A stretch of 7,914 bases of DNA from an uncultured Woeseiaceae bacterium (GCA_945787435.1 CALZHX010000269.1:1-7914), one strand, 5' to 3'; counted from the stretch's first letter, positions 1-6,492 are shown. Program-made: numbers and translations. The notes: a model not told the origin generated them from the sequence alone.

Positions 1-67
1 ATCGAAACGTTGCGCGTCACTGCCCTGCCCGTCGGAGAAATACGTTCTGGGTATCCAGGATAGCGCC

Positions 68-817
68 CTATGCGAAATCGAGTCCGAGAGCACTAAACGG
101 CGCCTCACAGGACTGTTCGGCGGGCCCTGAAGAGCAGTCGGTCGCATCCTTATCCAGCAGGTCGGTCTGTCTGAGCAGCGCAGCGAGATCTACTACGACG
201 CTGTCATCGCCGGGAACGAATTCGGGGAGCAGGACCTTTGCCCGATTCGGGAAACGACACCCCGTAATATTTTGCACCGTACCTTCACAGCCGGTACTGC
301 CCAGGTGAATCCAGAAGCCATCATTTGCGGTTCGAATGCCGGCCCTCATGAATTTGTATCCGGCACGCCAGTGCCAGTGCATCGCGGTGTCATCGAGTGG
401 AGCCGCGGCGAGAAGAGGATCGCCATGATTCGACTCAAACGGCACGCCGATCGTGAATTCAAGTCCGCGGTAGTTAGCGCTCGGCAGAGTGCCGAGGAGG
501 ACCGTATTTGTAGCAGGTGTGCCGTTGTCGCAGGCCCCTGTGGCGTCCTCAAAATCCAGCAGCGCCAAACTGGCTTGTTGCCATTGATCATCGGGTTGCA
601 AAACGAGGTCGACTGCAACGCCGTCGTCCCGGATGGCCCGCAGCGAGGATACGAAGAACCGCAAGTCGCTCAGCGAGAGACCGGCTTCGGAGAGCGCGCA
701 CCCGATTTCCCGCCCGTCAAACTGGGCTATAAACGGGATACGTAGCTGTGTCTTCGGCCCAGAGCAGCCCGAGGTGGACAATATCGCCAGGAACAGCAAT
801 AACAGCCGTTGAATCAT
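68..817 (-). CDS. MbnP-family lipoprotein (metallo-mystery pair four-Cys protein)
   Basis: This 249-residue protein is predicted to be exported and lipid-anchored. It has a hydrophobic stretch at residues 5-13 and a lipobox-like STSGC ending at Cys18. The body matches the MbnP family. The hallmark segments are IGVPFESNHGDP (123-134), the Trp/His-rich MHWHWRAGYKF (146-156), and the cysteines C40, C96, C177, C187, C228 and C237. In the family, MbnP is a periplasmic copper-binding protein paired with a diheme MbnH enzyme that converts a tryptophan to kynurenine; W148, W150 and W169 are candidate targets here. No MbnH is in the window, but a downstream partner could lie past the left edge. A methanobactin role is not implied, because most family members lie outside such operons. 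The TAG stop may be early: the same frame continues as GAILDTQNVF, which resembles the usual family tail. The ATG at 817 has no clear ribosome binding site. Confidence 0.85.
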   Translation of the reverse strand: MIQRLLLLFLAILSTSGCSGPKTQLRIPFIAQFDGREIGCALSEAGLSLSDLRFFVSSLRAIRDDGVAVDLVLQPDDQWQQASLALLDFEDATGACDNGTPATNTVLLGTLPSANYRGLEFTIGVPFESNHGDPLLAAAPLDDTAMHWHWRAGYKFMRAGIRTANDGFWIHLGSTGCEGTVQNITGCRFPNRAKVLLPEFVPGDDSVVVDLAALLRQTDLLDKDATDCSSGPAEQSCEAPFSALGLDFA

Positions 818-856
818 ATGTACAAAGGCCCGGAACGGTTCACAGTGGTGATCTTA

Positions 857-875
857 CTCGCCCGCGCGAGGTTTT
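857..875 (+). other. Small hairpin between the coiled-coil and MbnP genes
   Basis: CTCGC (857-861) and GCGAG (866-870) form a 5-bp stem with a 4-base loop in the 71-base gap between the two minus-strand genes. Read on the plus strand it is followed by GTTTT, but no plus-strand gene ends here. On the minus strand no T run follows. It is therefore unlikely to be an efficient intrinsic terminator, and the two minus-strand genes may be co-transcribed. Confidence 0.25.
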
Positions 876-888
876 CGGCAGAATTGCT

Positions 889-1440
889 TCAGGTAGCGGC
901 CTTGGTCATGTCCGAGGCGTCGAGCAGATCTTCGTCATTCTCGCCATCGGCCACTTCCTTGACTTCAGGTGCCAGGGAGTAATCCAGAACCCCGGTCGCG
1001 ATAAGGTCAGTGGAGGCCTGGGCGACATCGAGTTCGGTTTCAATTTCACGTAGCTTGACTTCCGACTTGAGATTCTGGGTCGCGCGATCGGACAACTCTG
1101 ATCGCAGTTCACGAGTCTTGAGGACTGAGTCCTTAAGATCAGAGTTCATCTTGTTAATCTTATCCTGCTGGTGCGAAATCACATTGTCGCGTTTTTCAAC
1201 TCCTTCGTTGGCGTTCTCGAGGTCTGTCTCGAGTGCCCCGACTTTTTCCGATAACGTTTCAACCTGGGATTGCGCGATTCTGTGTTCTGCCTCAAGCGAC
1301 CGAATGCGATCGTCACGCGGATCGCGTTTTCGCGCCTTGGATCGGGAACTCATCGAGCCGGAAATCGATGACAGCAGCCATCCGAGAAGGAAGGCGCCGG
1401 CAGTCATCAGGATCAGGTTCTGCGGGATTTCGAAAAACAT
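889..1440 (-). CDS. Membrane-anchored coiled-coil protein of unknown function
   Basis: I do not recognise a family for this 183-residue protein. Residues 8-28 form one hydrophobic membrane segment. A basic stretch (about 33-46, RSKARKRDPR) follows, which by the positive-inside rule puts the rest in the cytoplasm. Residues about 43-143 are highly charged with heptad-like spacing, typical of a long coiled coil. The tail (158-177) is acidic and probably disordered. The architecture recalls YhcB (DUF1043), an envelope-biogenesis protein with an N-terminal helix and coiled coil, but I see no specific sequence match. The ATG at 1440 sits directly before the membrane helix, which supports it, although no clear Shine-Dalgarno is visible. 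An AT-rich 172-base gap lies upstream, so the gene may have its own promoter; MbnP follows 71 bases downstream. Confidence 0.75.
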   Translation of the reverse strand: MFFEIPQNLILMTAGAFLLGWLLSSISGSMSSRSKARKRDPRDDRIRSLEAEHRIAQSQVETLSEKVGALETDLENANEGVEKRDNVISHQQDKINKMNSDLKDSVLKTRELRSELSDRATQNLKSEVKLREIETELDVAQASTDLIATGVLDYSLAPEVKEVADGENDEDLLDASDMTKAAT

Positions 1441-1580
1441 CGCGTTAGATTATGCGTTTTTGCAATTCAGAAAAGGACAGAGTTCTCAATCCGGAAACGC
1501 AAAGGCGTGATACCCACTACCGTCGCTACCTTGCGACAACACCATGCGAGCGCTAAAAAAACATTTATAAACAAATAGTT

Positions 1581-1610
1581 AAGGTATTTTTCTAAGAAAC
1601 TGCTTGTCAA
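1581..1610 (-). promoter_or_regulatory. Possible promoter upstream of the coiled-coil gene
   Basis: Read on the minus strand, a perfect TTGACA (1610-1605) is followed after 18 bases by TACCTT (1586-1581), a weak -10 match. The stretch from about 1556 to 1600 is clearly more AT-rich than its surroundings and contains another -10-like TATAAA (1569-1564). It lies in the gap between the apbE remnant and the coiled-coil gene, where a promoter would be expected. The perfect -35 is encouraging, but the -10 matches at only three of six positions. Confidence 0.3.
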
Positions 1611-1612
1611 TT

Positions 1613-1960
1613 CTACGGGTTCCCGCGAGGCGATGCGCCGTCGCCGCGATTGCACCAGAACTGCACCCCTTGAGCGTCGAGAAATGCCTCGGCCCGCGCG
1701 CCTTTTAGCATTCCGAGCGTGCTTAGCATGCCGGCCTGTGTGCAGCTTTCAGCGGCTACGGTTATCGAACGTGGTGCATCTGGCACTGGCCAGCCGGTTG
1801 TTGGATCCAGGATGTGGCTGAAGCGAATTCCATCGTGCAACAGGAAACAACGACTGTATTTGTCCTCGATGCGCCAGGCTTCGTTCGCCAGAAGCGATGT
1901 CAGGTGCTCAGCAGCTCCGACGTCGTCGCTATCGACAAGTACCTCGCAGGGGCTGGCCAT
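1613..1960 (-). CDS. apbE: ApbE-like FAD:protein FMN transferase, internally deleted
   Basis: ApbE enzymes attach FMN from FAD to threonine residues of partner flavoproteins and normally run to about 280-350 residues. This open frame has only 115. Both ends of the family are recognisable. The start MASPCEVLVD and WRIEDKYSR (residues 1-37) match the usual N-terminal part. CFLLHDGIRFSHILDPTTGW (38-57) and the following SITVAAESCTQAGMLSTLGM match the C-terminal part with its HILDPxTG signature. The roughly 150-residue middle, which holds most of the flavin-binding pocket, is absent, and the join at residues 37/38 keeps the frame. The product is very unlikely to be active. Family-like sequence (QFSA) continues just before the ATG, but no usable start codon occurs before an in-frame TAA upstream. 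AAGGGA lies about 12 bases before the ATG. The glpQ stop is 43 bases upstream, so the gene could be its operon partner. Confidence 0.75.
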   Translation of the reverse strand: MASPCEVLVDSDDVGAAEHLTSLLANEAWRIEDKYSRCFLLHDGIRFSHILDPTTGWPVPDAPRSITVAAESCTQAGMLSTLGMLKGARAEAFLDAQGVQFWCNRGDGASPRGNP

Positions 1961-2003
1961 TGCGGAGAACTGTCCCTTGAGGCACCTGTCGCCGGCGTCA
2001 ACC

Positions 2004-2942
2004 CTAGAGAGACTCCAGTCTTATAACCCTGTCTGGGAAGTCGGTAAACAGGCCATCAACGCCCAGTTCAGAAACGCAGAAGCTGACGAGGTCATCAAAA
2101 GACGCAAAGCCGTCCGGCAATTCATCCACCCTGAACGTATAGGGGTGTGCGGCGAGTCCGGCCTCGTGGGCCATCTCTACCAGGCCGGTGGATACAGGCA
2201 CTGAGTCAGCCCCTGGTTCGATCAGGTGTTCGATGCGCGGTCCAATGGCATCGGCACTAGCCGCAATCTCACGAAGGCCAGCCTCCGTTCTCAACGCGTC
2301 GTAGTCCGTCTCCGCCTCGAGCCACGCGTTCTCCCCGATCAACTGCACAAGTTTGTACGGGCAGTTGAGTTCGTTCCTGAGACGTCGAATCTCGGCGTCG
2401 TCAAAACATTGCACATAGACAGAATCCAGGTCGTCAACGTAGCCAAATTCGGCCAGTGTATCGAGCAACCGCGGCGCTATGTCGACGCCCTCTTCCTTGT
2501 GCCAGGCAGGACGCTTTATTTCCGGATAAACCCCCACCGATCGATCGTGGTCGGCGTTGAGTTGCTGCACGAGCGCAAGTTCCTCGGCCAGCGTGTTGAT
2601 ACCGAAATCTCCGCTTTGCGCCGGGTAGCGACCGGGGTAAACGGCGGTGCCATCCGCGTGCATGCGCTCCCACGCCCTGAGTGATCGGATTTCACTAAGA
2701 TCGAAGTCGCGAACGTAGTAGCGACCATCGTCCCGGTGGCGACCTGGAAACTTGAGCGCGACGTCAGAGACCCGGTCCAGGAGTACGTCATGCACAACGA
2801 TGAGCTCGTCATCGCGGCTTGCCACGATGTCCTGTTCGAGGAAATCGGCGCCCATCTCGAATGCCAGGGTCTTTGCTGCCAGCGTGTGCTCAGGCAGGTA
2901 GCCTGAGGCTCCACGATGAGCAATAACCAGCGGCCGGGTCAC
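2004..2942 (-). CDS. glpQ: Glycerophosphodiester phosphodiesterase, GlpQ type
   Basis: The 312-residue product should hydrolyse glycerophosphodiesters to glycerol-3-phosphate and an alcohol, using a divalent metal. It is collinear with E. coli GlpQ. VIAHRGASGYLPEHT (6-20) carries catalytic H9-R10. FLEQD (34-38) supplies metal ligands E36 and D38, and VVHD holds the second catalytic histidine H51. FPGRHRDDGRYYVRDF, YPEIKRP and the final GLFTDFPDRVI are also typical. Unlike E. coli GlpQ, no signal peptide is present: the protein starts directly at the first barrel strand, so it is probably cytoplasmic. The start is GTG, and GTGA (2942-2939) overlaps the stop of the TIR-like gene upstream, implying translational coupling. 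No strong ribosome binding site is visible, which fits coupling. An internal or lost signal sequence could only be excluded by comparison with orthologues. Confidence 0.93.
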   Translation of the reverse strand: MTRPLVIAHRGASGYLPEHTLAAKTLAFEMGADFLEQDIVASRDDELIVVHDVLLDRVSDVALKFPGRHRDDGRYYVRDFDLSEIRSLRAWERMHADGTAVYPGRYPAQSGDFGINTLAEELALVQQLNADHDRSVGVYPEIKRPAWHKEEGVDIAPRLLDTLAEFGYVDDLDSVYVQCFDDAEIRRLRNELNCPYKLVQLIGENAWLEAETDYDALRTEAGLREIAASADAIGPRIEHLIEPGADSVPVSTGLVEMAHEAGLAAHPYTFRVDELPDGFASFDDLVSFCVSELGVDGLFTDFPDRVIRLESL

Positions 2943-3421
2943 GAGTCGACGATTTCCCCGTCGGCATCAAACCCGGGGAAATCAACAACCTCCCATCTTG
3001 CTGTGTCCTCCCCGCGCGCCTGGCGCTTGAGTGCATCGACAAGTTCGCGGTCGTTCCATTCGACGTGCTCCTGAACCCGGCCGACGACATCCGGATGCGT
3101 TTCGGTCATGCCGCCGAAAGGCCTGATCGCGATCATGCCGATATTGTTGGCTTCAGCGACATCCATCATGTAACTGACCAGGTCAGGTTTATCGGAGTAG
3201 GCGTCAGCGACGACAATGAGCGCTTCGGAAGCCTTGATTTGCTGGATCAATTCGTCCTTGATTGCCTCGAGCCCACCGTCAGACGGGATGTTCCCAGGCT
3301 TGCTGACGTTCAAATAAAAGAACCTGTCAACGCTCTCCAGAAATTCGAACACGCGGTGGTAGTCGTCGCTCTCCACGAATGTATGGGTTACGAACACCCT
3401 AATCGGATTTTTTTCGGACAC
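2939..3421 (-). CDS. ThsB-type TIR-like domain protein
   Basis: This 160-residue protein consists mainly of a TIR-like domain of the ThsB_TIR family (formerly DUF1863). IRVFVTHTF (7-15) is the first beta strand and loop, DDYHRVFEFLES (19-30) the first helix, IKASEALIVVADAYS (62-76) the central strand, and IGMIAIRPFGG (94-104) the typical late strand ending in R/KPxG. Relatives include ThsB of the Thoeris anti-phage system, which makes a cyclic-ADP-ribose signal from NAD, and MTH538-like proteins of unknown function. There is no ThsA-like effector nearby. By eye, the position of the catalytic glutamate (helix after 77-84) reads YMMDVAEA, so a typical NADase glutamate may be missing. The GTG start is supported by AGGGAG six bases upstream (3433-3428). 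The gene heads the minus-strand cluster and overlaps glpQ by 4 bases. It may be a signalling or structural protein rather than a defence protein. Confidence 0.8.
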   Translation of the reverse strand: MSEKNPIRVFVTHTFVESDDYHRVFEFLESVDRFFYLNVSKPGNIPSDGGLEAIKDELIQQIKASEALIVVADAYSDKPDLVSYMMDVAEANNIGMIAIRPFGGMTETHPDVVGRVQEHVEWNDRELVDALKRQARGEDTARWEVVDFPGFDADGEIVDS

Positions 3422-3427
3422 TGCTGG

Positions 3428-3433
3428 CTCCCT
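3428..3433 (-). promoter_or_regulatory. Ribosome binding site for the TIR-like gene (GTG start)
   Basis: AGGGAG on the minus strand lies six bases before the GTG at 3421-3419. It is the best Shine-Dalgarno match in this region and decides the start, because no ATG in frame precedes the conserved first strand. Confidence 0.6.
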
Positions 3434-3549
3434 GTTTAGCGCTCATGGGACCAAGTTTATCCATTCGCAGCGCTGCTGTGAAACTGTCCGTGCTGCGTGC
3501 AGAGTGGTTCCCATGCTATCGGCTATTCGGTATCGTACCCAAACCCGTC

Positions 3550-4296
3550 ATGCGACTCCTTCTCTACAACATTCGATACGCCGTTGGTGGTGGTGCAAGC
3601 ATGCACATGCCACTCCCCGGCGCCGGCTACGTTCTGGGCAATAAGGACGTGCTTCCCGAGATCACAAAATTCATAAAATCCGTCGATCCGGACATCGTCG
3701 GCCTTATAGAAGTGGATACCGGGTCTATCCGCAGCCGTAAAGTCAACCAGGCCGAAAAAATCGCGTCGGACCTGGGCATGAACACCTCCTATGAAACGAA
3801 ATACGGCACGAAATCATTCAATAAGATGTTGCCGATTGTTCGCAAGCAGGGTAACGCGTTTATGGCGGCTGCGCGCGTGCATGGCGAGAAATTCCACTAT
3901 TTCGATACGGGCATCAAGCGACTGATCATTGAACTCGAGATGCGCGAGTTTGCGGTGTTCCTGGTGCACCTGTCCCTGAAATACCGTCACCGGCATCTGC
4001 AATTACGGCGGCTCTACGACCTGATTCAGGAAACCGAGAAACCCGTCATTGTTGCCGGGGATTTCAACACATTCTGGGGCGAAAACGAGATCTATCTGTT
4101 CATGCGCGCCGCCGGACTGACGTCGGCCAATCCCGATGGCATTCCGACTTATCCGAGCCGATCCCCAAGAAAGGAACTGGATTTCATCCTCTACCAGGAA
4201 GGCATCGAAGTTACTGCATTTGAGGTGCCACAGGTAAAACTCTCGGATCACCTGCCGTTGGTCTGTGAATTCAATATTTCGAAAGGAGCGAGTTAA
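3550..4296 (+). CDS. Endonuclease/exonuclease/phosphatase-family hydrolase
   Basis: The product is a metal-dependent phosphodiesterase or nuclease of the EEP superfamily (248 residues from the chosen start). The superfamily motifs occur in order: YNIRYA with N7, GLIEVD with metal ligand E54, VHLSLK with H140, AGDFNTFWGE with D171 and N173, ELDFIL with D211, and the C-terminal SDHLPLV with catalytic D233 and H234. The substrate cannot be told from sequence, because the superfamily covers DNA repair nucleases, sphingomyelinases and inositol phosphatases. No signal peptide or membrane segment is seen, so it is likely cytoplasmic. The frame is open back to an ATG at 3445, but MRLLLYN at 3550 begins exactly at the first conserved strand, so I prefer it; neither start has a good ribosome binding site. 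The stop overlaps the fadJ start (TAATG), which suggests an operon. Confidence 0.88.
   Translation: MRLLLYNIRYAVGGGASMHMPLPGAGYVLGNKDVLPEITKFIKSVDPDIVGLIEVDTGSIRSRKVNQAEKIASDLGMNTSYETKYGTKSFNKMLPIVRKQGNAFMAAARVHGEKFHYFDTGIKRLIIELEMREFAVFLVHLSLKYRHRHLQLRRLYDLIQETEKPVIVAGDFNTFWGENEIYLFMRAAGLTSANPDGIPTYPSRSPRKELDFILYQEGIEVTAFEVPQVKLSDHLPLVCEFNISKGAS
4281..4287 (+). promoter_or_regulatory. Ribosome binding site for fadJ
   Basis: AAAGGAG lies eight bases before the ATG at 4296, inside the 3' end of the phosphatase gene. It is strong and well spaced. Together with the TAATG overlap it fixes the fadJ start and supports translational coupling. Confidence 0.7.
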
Positions 4297-6314
4297 TGGA
4301 GTTGCAACACTTCTCACTGGAACTGGATGCTGATGGCATCGCGTGGCTATGCATCGACAAAGCGGATGCCAGCGCCAACGTATTATCGTCTGAGGTAATG
4401 ACCGAACTCAGCAATGTCTTCGACTCGCTACATGACTCTACTCCGCGTGGCTTCGTCATCCACTCAGGCAAACAAAACGGCTTTGTCATGGGTGCAGACA
4501 TCAATGAATTCACATCCGTCACTTCGCCGGAGCTGGCGTATGAAGTCACCCGGCTCGGCCAGCAGGTTTTTGACAAGATCGAGTCACTTGATTGCCCTAC
4601 CGTCGCGGTAATTAACGGTTTCACAATGGGTGGCGGGCTTGAGCTCGTCATGGCTTTCGACTATCGCGTTGCGCTGGCTGGCACAAAGAAGATTCTCGGC
4701 CTGCCGGAGGTGAAGCTGGGATTGCATCCCGGTTTCGGCGGGACCGTGCGCGCCGTACAAATTTGCGGTGTTCGTCCTGCGATGCAACTGATGCTAACCG
4801 GCAACCCGGTAACGGCGGAAAAAGGTCGCCGCATCGGCCTGGTTGACCGCATTACAGGCGAAGATGGTTGGCGCCAGGCGGCGCAAGAGATGATTGCCGC
4901 AAAGCCATCGAAAAGCCGACCGCCGATCGTCGAGCGCATTCTAAACCTGCCGTTCGTTCGTCCGTTCATCAAACCAATGCTTATCAAACAGGTCGCTTCC
5001 AAGGCGCGTAAGGACCACTACCCTGCTCCCTACGCGATGATCGATTTGTGGGCACGCTATGGGGCATCGCCCAGGACAGGTTACGAAGCCGAGGCCAGGT
5101 CTTTTGCAGAACTGATGTGCACGTCAACATCGCGAAATCTTGTGCGCGTGTTCTTCCTTCAGAACAAACTCAAAGGACAGGGCAACAAGCCATCTTCACG
5201 GGCGTCGCGTGTCCACGTAATCGGTGCTGGTGTAATGGGCGGCGACATCGCGGCCTGGTGTGCGCTGCGTGGACTTGATGTGACGCTGCAGGATCGCGAG
5301 CAAAAGTACATCGACCCCGCCATGAAGCGGGCGCAGAAACTATTTGAGAAACGTGTTCGAGACAATGACGAGCGGCAGGCTACCAGCGCGCGTCTTCGGT
5401 CGGACGTCAACGGTGATGGTGTTGCCAATGCGGACCTGATCATCGAGGCGATTTACGAGAACCTCGAGGCGAAGCAGGCGCTCTACAAAGTTGTCGAGGA
5501 GACAATGAAGGCTGATGCGATTCTCGCGACCAATACGTCGAGCATCCGCCTTGAAGAGTTGCGCACGAATCTCAAGGATCCAGAGCGATTTATCGGCATT
5601 CATTTTTTCAATCCGGTCGCCGTTATGCCGCTGGTGGAAATTGTTCGCTGCGCAGATACGTCGCAGGACGCGCTCGATATCGGCTTTGCATTTGTAAAAG
5701 GCATTGGCAAATTTCCGCTTGAGTGCAAAAGCGCGCCAGGATTTGTTGTTAACCGTATTCTCGCACCGTACATGACTGAGGCGATGCACCTCGTGCAGGA
5801 AGGCGTGGCTTTGGCAAGTATCGACGAAGCGGCCGTCGCTTTCGGTATGCCGATCGGCCCTGTGGAGCTCGTGGACAGCGTGGGGCTGGATGTCGTGCTG
5901 CACGTTTCGAAGGTCCTGGGTGCGAAAATGGATGGCCCGGTGCCTGAGAGGCTGGCGGGTATGGTGGATGCTGGGAAACTGGGTCGAAAGTCGGGCGAAG
6001 GCTTCTATTCGTGGATCGACGGAAAAGCAGTCAAACCGCCCAAAGACCCATCCAGCGTGCCGTCCGACATTGAAGACAGGCTCGTGCTTGCCATGGTCAA
6101 TGAGGCCGTCTCCTGCCTGTCTGACGGTGTCGTTACCGACCCGGACCTGCTGGATGCCGGGGTCATATTTGGCACTGGATTTGCACCGTTCAAAGGCGGG
6201 CCGCTTAACTATGCGCGCGAACGCGGCGTCAGCGAGGTCACCTCCCGTCTCGACGCGCTGGCAGACAGTCATGGTGCCCGATTTACCCCGCACCCGGGCT
6301 GGTCCCGAATTTGA
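4296..6314 (+). CDS. fadJ: Bifunctional enoyl-CoA hydratase / 3-hydroxyacyl-CoA dehydrogenase (FadJ-like)
   Basis: This 672-residue enzyme should hydrate trans-2-enoyl-CoA and oxidise the L-3-hydroxyacyl-CoA with NAD during fatty-acid beta-oxidation. The crotonase domain (about 1-190) shows the oxyanion-loop segment MGADINEF (65-72) and both catalytic glutamates: E116 in GGGLE and E138 in LPEV. The dehydrogenase domain begins near 305 with the Rossmann motif GAGVMGG (310-316). It has NTSS (413-416), catalytic H436 in HFFNP, its partner E448 in PLVEIV, and N486 in FVVNRI. The C-terminal helical domain repeats run from about 483 to the end. The linker around 210-280 (VERIL, YPAP, GYEAEARSF) is closer to FadJ than FadB. 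It is somewhat shorter than E. coli FadJ (about 714) but all active residues are present. The thiolase partner FadI is not in the window, and the gene follows a phosphatase instead. Confidence 0.93.
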   Translation: MELQHFSLELDADGIAWLCIDKADASANVLSSEVMTELSNVFDSLHDSTPRGFVIHSGKQNGFVMGADINEFTSVTSPELAYEVTRLGQQVFDKIESLDCPTVAVINGFTMGGGLELVMAFDYRVALAGTKKILGLPEVKLGLHPGFGGTVRAVQICGVRPAMQLMLTGNPVTAEKGRRIGLVDRITGEDGWRQAAQEMIAAKPSKSRPPIVERILNLPFVRPFIKPMLIKQVASKARKDHYPAPYAMIDLWARYGASPRTGYEAEARSFAELMCTSTSRNLVRVFFLQNKLKGQGNKPSSRASRVHVIGAGVMGGDIAAWCALRGLDVTLQDREQKYIDPAMKRAQKLFEKRVRDNDERQATSARLRSDVNGDGVANADLIIEAIYENLEAKQALYKVVEETMKADAILATNTSSIRLEELRTNLKDPERFIGIHFFNPVAVMPLVEIVRCADTSQDALDIGFAFVKGIGKFPLECKSAPGFVVNRILAPYMTEAMHLVQEGVALASIDEAAVAFGMPIGPVELVDSVGLDVVLHVSKVLGAKMDGPVPERLAGMVDAGKLGRKSGEGFYSWIDGKAVKPPKDPSSVPSDIEDRLVLAMVNEAVSCLSDGVVTDPDLLDAGVIFGTGFAPFKGGPLNYARERGVSEVTSRLDALADSHGARFTPHPGWSRI

Positions 6315-6362
6315 CGGGCATGGCGCTCTCAATTGGCGTTCAAACTGTGCGCCGCTTCACGA

Positions 6363-6415
6363 TGCGCGTTATCGCAGTACCGGAAGTCGTTGAATTAAAG
6401 GTAGAATAACGCGCA
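6363..6415 (+). repeat. Perfect 10-bp inverted repeat upstream of the cNMP/rhodanese gene
   Basis: TGCGCGTTAT (6363-6372) and its exact reverse complement ATAACGCGCA (6406-6415) are separated by 33 bases. The arm centres are 43 bases apart, close to four helical turns. The right arm overlaps a -10-like TAGAAT (6402-6407), so the pair could be operator sites around a promoter, or the stem of an RNA hairpin in the 178-base fadJ to cNMP gap. No T run follows, so a plain intrinsic terminator is unlikely. Confidence 0.5.
6402..6407 (+). promoter_or_regulatory. Possible -10 element of the cNMP/rhodanese gene
   Basis: TAGAAT matches the -10 consensus at five of six positions and lies 85 bases before the ATG at 6493. 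No acceptable -35 hexamer is found at 16-18 bases upstream, so any promoter here would need an activator or is not sigma-70 type. Its overlap with the inverted repeat arm is the main reason to list it. Confidence 0.25.
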
Positions 6416-6492
6416 GTTGGGATATTCGACTCAAATCACCGTGCATCAGGGAATGACTAAGATCAATTACACAAAGCACCACAGGACCACGT

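Noticed and set aside
272..745. 157-codon plus-strand frame opposite the MbnP gene
   Set aside because: The minus-strand product is a clear family member with a lipobox; the plus frame has no motif.
796..807. AATAACAGCCGT shared with the 25-bp repeat at 7528-7602
   Set aside because: Only 12 bases match, and this copy lies in the leucine-rich signal sequence of the MbnP gene; coincidence is likely.
1010..1510. 166-codon plus-strand frame opposite the coiled-coil gene
   Set aside because: It is rich in serine and arginine as expected of the complement of a coiled-coil gene, and has no recognisable motif.
1467..1655. 62-codon minus-strand frame in the gap before the coiled-coil gene
   Set aside because: It overlaps the apbE 3' end and a likely promoter region, and the protein has no recognisable features beyond a short hydrophobic run caused by AT-rich DNA.
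2939..3421. A complete Thoeris defence system
   Set aside because: No ThsA-like SIR2/SLOG effector is present on either side, and the neighbouring genes are metabolic.
3445..3549. N-terminal 35-residue extension of the phosphatase from the ATG at 3445
   Set aside because: The extension has no motif or signal peptide and the family begins at MRLLLYN. It cannot be fully excluded, because neither start has a good ribosome binding site.
5340..6332. Long open frame of 330 codons antisense to fadJ
   Set aside because: It lies opposite a well-supported enzyme with all catalytic residues, has a composition rich in R, H and C without domain-like sequence, and shows no ribosome binding site. It is a codon-bias shadow.
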